Shown here one piece after another: positions 1 to 11,381 of a DNA stretch of 64,000 nucleotides. The position numbers were made by a program, and so were the translations under genes. The stretch spans positions 9,674,501 to 9,738,500 of the forward strand of contig JAGTTD010000001.1 in NCBI GenBank assembly GCA_018398585.1. The letters are read 5' to 3'. Source of the stretch: Simmondsia chinensis. Its lineage: Eukaryota; Streptophyta; Magnoliopsida; Caryophyllales; Simmondsiaceae. The notes below the pieces were generated by a model. The model was not told the DNA's origin. It saw only the letters and a program-made list of their open reading frames with translations, and made no database searches. Every line of letters begins with the position of its first letter. Positions within the stretch are counted from its first letter, which is position 1.

Positions 1-194
1 TAGGTGGGGAGTGGAACATGGAGAAGATTACATGCAAGGTCCCTCAGCTCCTTCGTAGCATTATACTAGGTGTTCATGTTCTTAAGACAAATGTAGGGGA
101 CAAACTTTGCAGCAGCTACAATATGCTACTTGGTTAGCCCATAACTTTGATTGGTCAGATAGGAATTCCTAGGAATTTTGATGGATTTAAAATC

Positions 195-345
195 TCGACA
201 TTCCTCCCAAGCTGAAAGCCTTTCTGTGGCAGGCATCAAACAACTTCTATATAACAAGTGCTTAAGTAAAAAAATATATTCCTTCGCATGCAATTAGTTG
301 TATTTGGTGTGGGGCTGTTTATGAGGACTTGAACCGTGTCATGGC
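195..345 (+). pseudogene. LINE zf-RVT domain remnant
   Basis: The stretch translates to PPKLKAFLWQASNN followed, after a frameshift, by SCIWCGAVYEDLNRV. This matches the usual zf-RVT arrangement in plant LINE ORF2 proteins and related pseudogenes: PP-K-K-F-W-hydrophobic, then a C-x2-C pair and a downstream acidic residue. The domain sits C-terminal to the reverse transcriptase. Stops and at least one frame change make it non-functional. Confidence 0.55.
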
Positions 346-619
346 TAAGGCTTTACATTGGCACGTCACCACGCCCCACTATTCCAGCTTCACAGATGAG
401 TTGAAGTCTAGGAAATCACCTCAAAAACCTTCCTAATTTTATTTTTTGTACTGGAAAATTTGGGAGGACAGGGATAATGCTCTTTTCTAGAATCAGAAGA
501 CTTGCTTGGTTAAACCCGTTGTCCTTGCCAAATACATGAGTTGGGAAAAGTTTATTCAAGGCAAAATAGATGAAGGCGATGCCAATTGTAGTAGTTAGAG
601 AAGAAAGGATGGTGATAAG

Positions 620-1065
620 AAGACTAGGTGGGTCTCGTGGTCTCCTCCTCTTTAGGGTTGGATCAAGGCAAATTTTGACGAGTCCAAGTGTGAGAGTTCG
701 CTGCAGCAGGATTCACTATTTGGGATCAACATGGAAAAGTTATTCTTATCGGGACTAGAAAGCTTGGTGGAGCTCCAATTATTGTTACTAAATTTATTGT
801 TGCTAGAAAAGCCTTGATTTATGCAACATGATTGGGGTAAGCAGGATAATTCTTGAAGGAGATAATGAGGTTGTCGTCAAAGTGCTTAAGCGTATCTATT
901 CGACTCTAGATGAGATTATGAATATTGTGGAAAATATCCGTACTATCAGTGCTTTGGTTGACGAAATCTCTTATAATCATATTTTTAGAGAAGTGAATCG
1001 TTGAACTGACTGGTTAGCCAACACCAATCATAAGGGCTCGGGTGTTTCTATCTGGGGTCATGCTC
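620..1065 (+). pseudogene. RNase H-like (RVT_3 type) domain remnant
   Basis: The reading starts with W-S-P-P and G-W-x-K-A-N-F-D, the signature opening of plant RNase H-like domains. It continues, after frame changes, with ILEGDNEVVVKVL and a final block reading F-R-E-V-N-R-stop-T-D-W-L-A-N. In the family this last block is the V-R-E-N-x-x-A-D-x-L-A motif. In plants the domain follows zf-RVT in many L1 ORF2 proteins and in free-standing derived genes. It is clearly a pseudogene, with an in-frame stop in the last motif and shifts in the middle. Confidence 0.6.
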
Positions 1066-1184
1066 CCCCTTGAGCCCTCTTTTATATTTGTCAGGCTGAG
1101 TCCTTGGGTTTCCCTCTTTTGAGAGGGTAATCTCAAGGATCTCTCGGTCTTGCTTTTACCTCTATTAATGAAAAAAAAAAAGAA

Positions 1185-2150
1185 GCCATGATTCCAAGTG
1201 GCATAAAAATGTTCGCCATAAATATCGTGCAAATATGGATTGTGCCAAGATGAACCAGATTGGAACTTAAACCTTTAACATCATAACTTCGGACATGAAT
1301 TCAACCGAATAATCAAACAGGGTTAGATGTTACTTTATCAATGTTTTGACAAAACAATTTTTATCATGTTCAATTGCTATATAATATTATATAAGGAAGT
1401 TATCAACTGGTTACCATGGTATTTGAACATTTATTACATAGGTACTTGATATTTTAATAATATATAGTGATGTACCTTGAAAGTTAAAATTTTATCACTA
1501 AAGTACTCTAAAGATTATAAATTTTATGAACTAGATATTTTTTCTGAAAATTGTTGAGTGGACCACGAGTTCAAAAATATATATGTATTCCTATTATAAT
1601 ATGGTCATTTCTTTTGTTGGAGCAATGCTAGCATGACACATTGTTGTGATTTTTGTCAAAATATGACCAACTTTTCTGTAATCTGTAAGATTTTTATTGT
1701 TCTGATTTCAAGCATGATTTCTTTTGCTTTTTTTTTTTTTTTAATTCTGATTATACTTTTTTTTTTTCTGCAATAAATTTTATCATTCACAGTTGATATA
1801 AACATTGTTCATTTCTTTCTACGGTTCCTTTTTCACACTTTAAATCACATTATATATACCACTAATATTATTTTGATTATATTTTCAAAACCTTTAAACC
1901 CTAGTATGATTTTTGATTTCAGGGGATATAAATCAGCTTGGGTATTCAGCTTGGTTTATTTGTCCTTCCACATTACTATTGCCGGTCTTTCATAGGCAGA
2001 CTAGAAGGAATGAATTACAGTGGAACCCTTTGCAGTGGAAACAAGGATATGAATATCAAATTTAATTCTATCATTTAAATCCTTATATCGTAGAAGTAGC
2101 AGAGTTTTTTTTTAATAGTGTATAGTATATAATATTTGGTACTCTAATAC
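1185..2150. other. AT-rich non-coding spacer
   Basis: No coding potential is visible. The stretch is AT-rich with several T runs around 1728-1765. About 1410-1525 resembles a second stretch at about 56970-57070: both have an A-C-A-T-T-T-A-T-T-A core, a G-G-T-A-C pair and a T-T-T-T-A-T-C-A-C segment. It is therefore probably part of a dispersed repeat. Confidence 0.5.
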
Positions 2151-2152
2151 AA

Positions 2153-2534
2153 CTTAGAGTAAATTACATATTAGTATCTTGAGATTTGATGTAATAATTT
2201 ATTTGTTTAGAAACTTTGTGAAATAATTTATTAGTCCACAAATTTTATTATAATTATTTTTTAGCTCAATATAAGGTGTATGATATTAGCACTCCAGCCA
2301 AAAGCTGACGTTTAAAGTTAAAGAAATACAAGAAAAGTGCTAAATTTGAAAAAAAAAGATACGTTTTGAATATGAGTATAAATGTTTTTTTTATCTTTTC
2401 GAAACTTTGTTTTATCTAAAATTGGACAAAAAAATATTTACACTAAAACCTGTGAATTAATAAATTATTTAACAAAATTGATGGATTAAACAATTATTAC
2501 ACCATACTTAGGGTACTAATACCCTACAATATAT
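2153..2534. mobile_element. MITE-like element with long inverted-repeat arms
   Basis: The left arm (about 2153-2270) and the reverse complement of the right arm (about 2405-2534) align over roughly 80-100 bases. They share blocks such as TATTAGTA, GTAATAATT, AAATAATTTATTA and TTCACA/TCCACA in the same order. There is no coding sequence. This is the shape of a MITE or a decayed foldback element. The outer ends are too diverged to fix the terminal repeat or target duplication, so the superfamily is open. Confidence 0.5.
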
Positions 2535-2549
2535 GGATATTCTTTTGTT
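2535..2549. repeat. Probable target-site duplication, left copy
   Basis: GGATATTCTTTTGTT here and GGATGTTCTTGTGTT at 14341-14355 differ at two of 15 positions. They flank the ORF1-only LINE-like element after the nested copia is discounted, as expected for target-primed reverse transcription. Confidence 0.6.
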
Positions 2550-2561
2550 TTTTTTTTTTTT

Positions 2562-3370
2562 AAATAGATATAGAGCAAAGCTCTAGAAATACACACGGTG
2601 CCCCAAGAATGGACCCGAAGAAAAATAAACCGGGACAAACAAAAAAGAAAAAGAGAAGCCAACAACACGCGGCAAAACACAAACACCTAAACCAGACGGA
2701 TCCCCAACATCCACTGCAACCAAAATGCCCCAACACCCAAGCTAGCCAAAAGCAACCACCCAGCAAGAAAGCCCCACGCCTGCAACAAAACGAAATGAAG
2801 GACGCCAGCAACAAAAGCACACCCAAAAACACGCACTGGCCCCTGGAATAGACGGGAAAGAGCCACACACACACCACCACCCAAAAGCGCAATCAAAAGA
2901 CATGCAGGGCCAATAACAAGAAGAAAATGAGCTGAGCCTACTTGGGACCGCCTCAGAAAACAAGAAACAACACAAAACAGCACCACGAGACCCAAATGAA
3001 GACCCGAAGCAACCGAACCAAAACCAAAATTGAACCAACACCCTCGCAACGTGAAAATGGCAACCAAGCTTCGAAAAGAAGAACACATCAAAAAGCAACA
3101 ACGACCCCCCAAACAGCACTCGAAACTCCCAAAAGACCAACAAGCTCAAACAGCGGAAACCAAAAAAATCAAAAACGACCCTGCAAAGCAAAAGACAACG
3201 ACGAAAAAGCGGCATACCAGAAGGCAAAAGAGCCCTCCCGAGCCAACAGACGCAAGGACAAACACCCAAGAACAAACAACTGAAACCAAACCCAAAAAAC
3301 CAAGCAAGTTAAGCCATCAATTGCGTTGACATCCTCCCAAGAGAGATGGGTATCTGATGCTTCTTCTTCT
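2562..3370 (-). other. 3' UTR of the ORF1-only LINE
   Basis: This segment is strongly strand-biased: A and C dominate on the plus strand, so it is G/T-rich on the element's sense strand, as in plant L1 3' UTRs. It ends at the poly-A tail. Long open frames on both strands come from the base bias and have low-complexity translations, so none is treated as a gene. Confidence 0.5.
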
Positions 3371-4814
3371 TTCAGGGATTAACTATTGGATGATACTGAT
3401 CGACTCTGCAAATTAGTCTAGCCACTTCATCCTCCGTTCCTTGGAATCTCAAGCTCAGTCTTTCTCCTATTTTCCAAGCTTTTTTTGCTCTCTCCATGTT
3501 CATTTTGGAGCCTATTTTTTTGCACTGTTGGGAGGGTGTAGTGGCTTTTCGAGCTTGGCTGGAATCACTTGGAATACGAATGGAACATGAAATAGGGCTT
3601 AATTCAACAAAGCAATTAATATGGGGCTAACCTCTATATGGGCTAAGGAGTTCATCAGCCGATTCTTGTCTTGGGTTCTCATTCTAACTGTCCAAGGTTG
3701 TGTCATTTAGTACCAACCCCCTTCACTTGTAATAACTGGATCATTTGTAATTTCTGGATTCTCCTCTTGACCGGCTAAGAAGAGGTCATTATCCAAGGGT
3801 CCTACCCACCCTTTAACTGCTTGGGAGGCGATTAAACCCAATGGACAATCGTGTACAGCTTCGTTGGACGAAGTTTCCTCAACAATGGATACATCTTCAA
3901 AAATTCCTACTGACTAGGCGTTGAGATGGACACGGGAACCATGGCTAGCGGTTATGGGATGACTAACTAAGAGTAGTCTATAGCGTATGGTGATTGACCT
4001 GTGGTTGACTACAGCTCGAATGGTGTATCATCTCCCCCCTGCATCTCATCTGGCTCCTTAACAAAAATGTTGAGGTTCTTACCATCAATTTGGAAGCACA
4101 TCCACTCTCTGATTAGGCTCATTTGTGTAGTATCAATAAGCATCTTTCTCACTTCAAAGGATTCACCAACTTCCACTTTTTCATCCACACACACCACATC
4201 TCCCCAACAACTACCAATACAAGCAAAGTTCTCCTTTGATCACCCATGTAATGGCATACCATACACCTCAATACTCACTCTTCTTGTTTGGCAGCACTCT
4301 TCCTCAATCCAGGCCTTTGATACCTCACACCATAATCTAAGCCACCTCTCTTCTTCTTCTATGAATTTTTCACGGGTTAAAGGATCAATGAATGTTAGTA
4401 AGAATTTATATTTTCCAATATCTCTAACTTTTCGAATTGCACTCTAGTTTGAACACAAGGACACCGGTATGTCGTTGCATGCCATTGGTTTGGTAGTATA
4501 ACAGATAATGCTGCATTTAAGTTCCTCCATCAGAGCTAACTCTGTATTACCCCGAGCAACTTTTGGACGATGCTGATCAGGCTAGTTATACCTAGAGCCA
4601 TGGCCTTTGGTACCGGCTGACTGTGATCCTAGTGTTGGGGAGGAGGAGCTTGTTCTGTGTCAAGTCCATTGTTGTGGACCCCACCTCTATACGACCTTGG
4701 CCTTCCTTGCCTGTGAGCATATCTAGCTCGGTCGACCAGAATTGTACCCCCTCTTAGCGTTGTGCCATGTAACCCCGCTATCGCCTCATCGGCTTTGGTC
4801 TGGGATTTGATCCG
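3370..4814 (-). pseudogene. LINE ORF1, C-terminal part (RRM end + DUF4283)
   Basis: Reading leftward from the copia junction, the end of an RRM appears first (S-Q-T-K-A-D-E-A-I-A-G-L-H-G, then ILVDRARYAHRQ near 4700). A DUF4283-type segment follows at about 4450-4000, with WLRLWCEVSKAWIEEECC, V-S-I-E-V-Y-G-M-P-L-H-G and a V-R-K-M-L-I-D-T-T strand. Plant L1 ORF1 proteins bind RNA to form the retrotransposition particle, and RRM plus DUF4283 is one known layout. A further C-terminal segment reads ERLSLRFQGTEDEVARLICR near 3450. Stops occur throughout. The first half of the protein lies at 13611-13792, across the copia insertion. Confidence 0.65.
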
Positions 4815-7031
4815 TGTTGGGAAAAACATGAATTTTGTTGGAAAATAAACTTTGATGTCGACTATTTGGTTCATAGTTCTCAACTACGGTCAAAATAATA
4901 GGCACCTATTAGAGCACTTAAAGTAGAAGAATCTTCTCTCTACCTAAGCCCACGGTCGGAGAGTCACGCTTCGTGACACCTCACGTGCGAGAGTTCCCGG
5001 GAATATGTTTATCTCTATAAACCCTTTGCCCTAATACTGGTTGTTGGGACGAACTTAAAAAATTCCCCCAAAGTTTTAGCGGAACAAGTTTAGAATTCAT
5101 AATTCTAAACCTACGGTCAATTTAGAATTTCTAATTTTAAATCTACTGACTTAAATTCATAATTTAAATCAACCGATCTAAATTCTTAATTTAGATCTAC
5201 AGGCTTTTTACTCTAATACATTCATAACAATACATAAACTTAGACTGGCATAATAACTAATACTATAAATAAATAGAAAAGTGAAAAGAGTAAGGAAAGA
5301 AGGACATACCTGGAATTGATCTAATTATAAAGAATATCCCGAAAATCAAGACCCCACGATCTTCTACGCAATGACCTTAAACTGCCCGGAGTTTAGGCTC
5401 TGAAAAATATTAAACTGAGGAAAGAAAAATTTCAACGAAAATTTTTCTCTCCAATTGGGCCTCCGAAACAATTCCAGAAAGCCAAAATAATTTGTTTGAA
5501 ATGATTACCAAACCTCTGGAATAGGTACTTCTATTTATAGGAGTATACTGAACCGAAAAATCCATTTAATTGGATGTGGGATTCGCAGTTAACAAGCAAA
5601 ACGCAGCGTATCATCCAAAAGCAAATCGAAACGCTGCGTTTCACTCTCAAAGAAAAAAGGCCTGAGTTTATGTCGCGCGACACGTGCAGGCCCCGAATTG
5701 GTGGCCCAGCGCACACTCGGATACACGCACGTGTCGAACGCTTGTTGGTTCATCCACGAAGGTGTGAATTGATCCCTGATAAACGCAATTTTTTGTTTTT
5801 TTAATTTTTTTATTTTTTGCTTTGTTTTCCACATGTAAAAATTCATCTTATGAATTTTAATTTTTTAAAAATTATTTTATTTATAATTTATAATTTTTAT
5901 TCATCTCATGAATAATGTTTGGCGAAATTAATTTACCCATCTCATGGATAAATAATTCATCTCATGAATTCTTTAATATTTTTCCGATGGCAAAAAATAT
6001 AGAGGCTTACGCAGGGACCTTAGGGACAATTTAAATCTAGCTCCAAAAGGGTTAAATTAATCATCTCATGAAATAATTTAGTTGTCATTTAATGAGACTC
6101 AATTCCACTAAATAAATCTCAATATACTCCAGACTTAAATTATTTATTCGATATCTTCCTAATACACTGTATTGATGACAATAACCCCTCCACTATATGT
6201 CCATGACAAAGGATAAATATAACCACTACTATTATCCTTCTCACAACTTCCCCATTAGTTACTAACTTGCCCTTCACTAAATAATTCATTTATACTTGAA
6301 CATATTCACAGTATAAATTCCAAATGTCGAACAGCTGGAATACTTTGGCCAAAGTTTCTGAACTATTCAAATATTTGCGAATCAACTAGGGGACATCTGT
6401 AACTTATAAGAGACTGTAGATTCACTATTGAATACCTGATCCTTGTCACACTTCACGCCACTACCCAGTGTATGTGGGATTTCAGTCATTCCTTTAGACC
6501 TTACTTATAGTACACCAACGTAACTAATGCTGCATGCACAAGTCTAGAATACCCTCAGGAATTGGAGTCGTCGTTCAAACAGTATAACGTGAATCACTCA
6601 TCTCCGATAGTAGTCTAGAAATAAGTAATCCACATGGTCCAATTCAGTGTGTCAATCTTATTAAACATACTAACCTAACATTTTGGATCTCCATCCACAT
6701 GACCAAGACAAGTCATCTAAAGTGTCATATTATAGTTTTAACATACAAGTGGTCCAAACTTATCTGTGACTACTAGTCTTTCAAACAACAATCCATACCA
6801 TTTGTTCCAAGTCTATCTGTGGCTTAGTTTCATAAACCACTTAAAACAAACATATAAATCGTAGTCTGAGGACTACACCCATCTCATGGATGTTTTCAAA
6901 AGAAAACCACATGCACTATAAATGCTCACATGCACAAGTTTAACTAGGAAATGACTGAAACTTTAATTTTATTTATTAATTAAAACAATATACCCATAAT
7001 AAATCTGGATTTCGGGACGCTATTCCTAACA
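4815..7031 (-). repeat. C1 3' LTR
   Basis: This is the left LTR, about 2217 bp, and the 3' LTR of a minus-strand element. It aligns with 11382-13610 along its whole length with point differences and small indels. It carries several copies of a CATCTCATG motif (near 5842, 5900, 5938, 5951, 6061 and 6890) and internal repeats around 5090-5210. Confidence 0.85.
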
Positions 7032-7045
7032 ATCTCCCACTTGTC
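7032..7045 (-). other. C1 polypurine tract
   Basis: On the minus strand AAGTGGGAGAT lies directly upstream of the 3' LTR start TGTTAGG, the usual copia plus-strand primer. Confidence 0.75.
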
Positions 7046-7439
7046 CTAAATCCAATTTATTACAACGTCCATACTCACCCCTTTTAAGTTTGAACTAAAG
7101 TTCTACTGAGTCTTACCCTTTGTGAGCACAATTACTCTATTGTGAAGCCAGCAATACAATACTGCTTGACATTCCTCTCACTAATGGCTTCCACTCCAAG
7201 GGTAAAGATATGCTTAGATGTCGAACGTCTATTTTATATATTTGACTAGAAGTCTTAAAACAATTTATCCAACTGGAACCAGCTCGTCACTTTGAAAGAT
7301 CAGTATAGGATCTCTAGTTCTTCTCAAGAACTAGAGAAAACACTTCACTGCCACCTAGTCCATTGGACCCAGGTTAGACTAACACCTGCTTACTATACAA
7401 TAGCATAGCAAACATCAAGTCTCGTGCACAACATGGCAT

Positions 7440-7990
7440 TCCTAAGGCTCCCACTGCCAAAGCATATGGAATATACCTCAATTGCTCCTCCTCTTGAGGT
7501 GGCTTAGAACACTACTCAAAAGAGAGAGGGACTCCATGCTATACCTTGACAACGTCTTGTCAATATAAGTGGTTAGAGAGAGATCCAACATCCTACTCTT
7601 ACGACCTTGCAAAAGCTTAATCCTAAAAGTAGAGTTGGCTTCTCCATGTCCTTCATATTGAGCTTTCTTAACAACCAAACTTTTACAACTATTAACACCC
7701 GTACATCAATCTCAATGAGTAGTATATCGTTGACATATAACACTAAAAAAGTCACTACTTTCTCTTAATGTTATTTGTACACGCATGGTTTGAGCAACTG
7801 ATGTCACAAAACTAGAAGACTTAATTGCTTCATTGTGGCTAAAAGAATCAGATTCAATGTTACGGCCAACTACTAAGGCTCCTGCTATGAACCTGTCAGG
7901 TGTCCTGACAATCCTCCCACCACATCTAAGCTCTTGTGCACCTAGAACATTTTTGTTGCTATCAGTAGGTGCATCTAATGCATCAACTAT
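7440..7990 (-). pseudogene. C1 copia reverse transcriptase remnant
   Basis: The minus-strand frame contains LVLYVNDILLIEID, matching the copia RT active-site block (Y-V-D-D-hydrophobic). Here the first catalytic aspartate of the pair is asparagine. Upstream (about 7990-7850) the stretch G-G-R-I-V-R-T-P-D-R-F matches the linker between integrase and RT in many copia polyproteins. Most of the N-terminal RT is missing, and downstream frames contain many stops. Non-functional. Confidence 0.65.
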
Positions 7991-8149
7991 GTCTTGAGTT
8001 GTGTTTAACTATCTAGAATTAGTGTCATTTTCCTTTTATACTATTTTGTTTTTGTTTTTGTAGCTTATTTGCAAAATCTTTCTATAAGTGTTTTGCAATG
8101 TATTTACAAAAAAAAAAAAAACTTTTAAATTAAAAGCTGCAGAAAAGAC

Positions 8150-8752
8150 TGTTCTTATTCATTCTATCTGCAACACCATTTTGCTGCGATGTACCCAGAG
8201 CAGAAAAATGAGATCTTATCTCATTTGAAGTTAGGACACTCACTCAAAACATATTCGCCACCTCGATCTAATCGAAGTGATTTAATTTGTTTACCTAATA
8301 GCTTTTAAAATTCAACTTTCTACTCTTTGAATTTCTCCAAAAACGTCCGACTTATGTCTCATCAGATAAACATATCCATGCCTTGAGTAATCATCACTAA
8401 ACATGATTAAATACTTGTACCGACCTCTTGCCTGAACATGTATTGGTCCACATACATCTATGTGAATCAGCTCAAGCAAGCTACCAACCCTATTGCCTTT
8501 ACTCTTAAAGACAGACTTGGTCATCTTTCTTTCTATGTAGGATTTGCAGACTGGTAATAACCTCAAGTCCAAAGCCTCTATTGGTCCATCTCTTACCAGT
8601 CTTTGGATCCTATTCACATTGGTGTGACCTAAATGTTGGTGCGAGGTGTAGGCATTTTCCCTTTTAAGGTGTTTTCTTTTAGAAGATTGAACAAGCGAAT
8701 TTATGTTAGATTTATTTGAACAATTAGCAGAGTTTTGATAAGGAAATAACAT
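8150..8752 (-). pseudogene. C1 copia integrase (GAG-pre-integrase + core) remnant
   Basis: The frame opens with a GAG-pre-integrase segment (S-H-Q-H-L-G-H-T-N-V-N-R-I then a cysteine block). Next is the integrase core: E-L-I-H-I-D-V-C-G-P-I holds the first catalytic Asp and L-R-L-D-R-G-G-E-Y the second. In the third motif, Q-Q-N-G-V-A-D-R-M-N, the catalytic Glu has become Asp. A frame change lies between the second and first motifs. Together with the broken RT this marks an old inactive element. Confidence 0.7.
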
Positions 8753-9049
8753 GAATAAATAATTTATTCATGTACATGTGCAAATAAACAATTTATTTCT
8801 CATATTAAAATTTTAATTATCAAAATCAATAGAATAACAATTGTCCCTTAAAAGAAATACAGAAATAAAATTCCTGTATAGCGAAGGTTTAAATAATCAA
8901 TCCTTTAAAACAAAACTCTATCACTAAAGTCTAATCTAACATCTCCTATACTTAAGACCACGATTATTGTATTGTCCCTAGCCATCATGTACAGCACCCA
9001 TCATGTAGCCTTTAGCCTAGTCTGAGCTCCTGTAATATATTACAGACTT

Positions 9050-9270
9050 GGTCAGTTGAACCTGAGTCCACCCACCAGGAAACTGGTGGACTCTCAACTG
9101 CGCATGACTCAACTAAGTGAGATATCAACATACCTTCACTGGATGGTTTAGCAGTCTTTGTAGGAAGAATAGCTCTGTACTTAGTGTAGTTTCTTCTCCA
9201 ATGGCCTAGTTTTCTTGCAAAAGAAATTTTTTTTTTTTTTTTTGCTGACTTCCTTATAGACTTGGTTGCT
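9050..9270 (-). pseudogene. C1 nucleocapsid/protease remnant
   Basis: Near 9200 a partial zinc-knuckle end reads A-R-K-L-G-H-W-R-R-N-Y. After a linker, S-W-W-V-D-S-G-S-T-D-Q-V-C-N appears near 9075, the copia aspartic-protease site with its D-S-G triplet intact. The rest of gag is not recognisable. Confidence 0.55.
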
Positions 9271-11366
9271 ACAATAGTAACCTTACCCTTTCCTTTCTTT
9301 CTAGTAGGTCTCTTGTGAGTAATAACAAAGTCTAACTTATTTTTTCAGGCAAAGTAATTTGGTTCAGTGAGTACATTATGTATTCAAAATCGAGCGAAGT
9401 TTGCCAGCCCTACCTATATAAAATACTGTAAATTGCAAGCATTTTTGTAACTCTCTAACAAGAGTCATGTAAATTGCAAGCATTTTTGTAACTCTCTAAC
9501 AAGAGTCATGTATAATGTAGTGATATATAGTCTTTCAATTTAGCATACACAATAAGTACGATATCTACCAAACTGTATTATCATGCATACAATGATGACC
9601 CAAACACACCACTCCTTACTTCCCAGCAGGGGGGTCGCACGAAGCTAGTTCAGGTGAGAAATATTCTCAATTAACCTGTTTTCTTGTAACTCTTACTAAA
9701 CATGATTAACTCATCACTTTACTTTAGTCTCTAACATGACACAATAGAGCTCCTCGGGGAGGCTAATGCATCACGATAGTCAAGTGTAAACCATTACCCA
9801 AACCTACAAATACACGAAATACTTTACGACAGCGTGGTCACATCTCTTCTTTGCACTTTGGTTTATCACAACAGAAGTCCAACCCTGTAATCTGCAAACC
9901 GACATCCTCCGCAGAGAGGTCTATCGATCTACTATACTACTAGACCGGTAATAGAGACCGTGAGGTTACAACAATTAAAACCTCGCTCTCACTTGAATTT
10001 TATAACCAGTGATTTTTAATTTGCTTGCATTTACAACCTGGATTATCTCATATCCCCTTCAGAATCTCATTCTAAAATTAACCAAAATTAATTAATTTAT
10101 TTATTAAAAACATTAGCGTTTTAAAGATGGATTATCTCATAATCTTACTTTAGAATCTTATTCTAAATTTATTGAATAAAATTAATCAATTAATTTTACT
10201 TTTAAAAATGGTACCATAGATTATCTCATAACCTATTATTTAGAATTACATTCTAAAAAACTAAATAAATTAATATAAATTAATTTAATTTTTTATTTAA
10301 AATAATACCAAAATTAATTAATAACTCAATTTTATTTAAAATCAGTAACATCTTAAAATTTAGACTGTTACATAGTCTACTTTAGAATCTCATTCTAAGA
10401 GTTAAATAAGCTTAGACTATCAAATAGTCTAGTTTAGAATCTTTTTATCTTAGACTATCATATAGTCTATTTTAAAATCTCATTCTAAAATAATTTAAAA
10501 TTAACTTTCATTTTAAAATAATACTGATTTATAACTTAGATTAGCATATAACCTAAATTTAGAATCTCATTCTAAAAGAAAATTAATTAATAAAATTTAT
10601 AATTATTATATAAATCAGTACTGAAATCTACACGTCCCAAAAATAAAATTAAAACAACTATTTTTTTATTGCTAACATCTGCGCTGACGTCAGCCGCAGG
10701 AGCTGATGTCAGCATGACGTTTTAATTTTAAAATTGAAATATTTAATTTTAAAATAAATAAAATCTAATCTTATTAAATCAACTTTATCCAATTTCGTTT
10801 AAAATTTGAATCTAATCTTATTAGACCAATTTTATTCGATTTCATAAAAATTAATTAAATCTAATCTTATTAGATCAATTTTATCTGATTTCATATATCA
10901 TGACTGAGAACGTATAATCTTAAAATACGAACAACATAATCGCAAATTTATAGGTTGTTCCGAATTAATAATTAATTCATTAACAATTTAAACAATTTAA
11001 ATTGTTACTATAAACAACCTAGTTAAATAGTAAATCTTTTAACCCATTTAAACAGTTTAATATCGATACTTTAAATAACCTAGTTAACTATTAACTCTTT
11101 TAACTGACTTAAACAATTTAAATCGTTACATTAAAATAATCTAATTAACAATTAATTACTTTGATGATTCGAGCAATTTAAATCACAAATTCAAACAATC
11201 ATCTGAATTAATCATTAATTCATTATCAATTTAAATAATTTAAATCGATACGTCAAATTAAACTAATTTTCCTTCTTAATAAAATCTCTATTTCATTAAT
11301 TCGCAAATCTATTTATTTTGATCTTATTATACCTTGTCATGCATATTATGAATGTAATCAGATGCT
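9271..11366 (-). repeat. C1 AT-rich leader with degenerate tandem arrays
   Basis: No gag frame is recognisable between the primer site and the nucleocapsid remnant. A 50-base direct duplication lies at about 9427-9510. At about 10060-10600 a near-palindrome TTAGAATCTCATTCTAA recurs about seven times, several copies about 88 bases apart. At about 10765-10905 a block beginning AATCTAATCTTATTAGA occurs three times with a period near 46. At about 10960-11270 blocks containing AACCTAGTTAA recur with a period near 61. Confidence 0.6.
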
Positions 11367-11381
11367 AGCTCTTATACTAAT
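11367..11381 (-). other. C1 primer binding site (tRNA-Met type, degenerate)
   Basis: Immediately inside the right LTR the minus strand reads TTAGTATAAGAGC, a mutated form of the initiator tRNA-Met site TGGTATCAGAGC. This makes the right LTR the 5' LTR. Confidence 0.7.

Larger units (their letters stand above)
1..1181 (+). mobile_element. 5'-truncated L1-type LINE (3' end with poly-A)
   Basis: This is a decayed 3' portion of a plant non-LTR retrotransposon read on the plus strand. It contains remnants of a zinc-binding RT-associated domain (about 195-345) and of an RNase H-like domain (about 620-1065). About 110 bases of 3' UTR follow, ending in an 11-base A run at 1171-1181, as expected for a LINE tail. 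The 5' part lies outside the window or was never copied. No target-site duplication could be defined because the left end is not visible. The reading frames are broken by many stops and frameshifts. Confidence 0.65.

Noticed and set aside
2560..3330. Overlapping long frames on both strands in the 2.6-3.3 kb segment
   Set aside because: They arise from strong A/C strand bias in a LINE 3' UTR. Translations are low-complexity and no frame shows a domain.
4001..4447. 148-codon plus-strand frame
   Set aside because: It is antisense to the DUF4283 part of LINE ORF1, whose motifs are clear on the minus strand.
10050..11300. CRISPR-like repeat array
   Set aside because: Repeats are degenerate, AT-rich and without regular unique spacers, and the window is eukaryotic.
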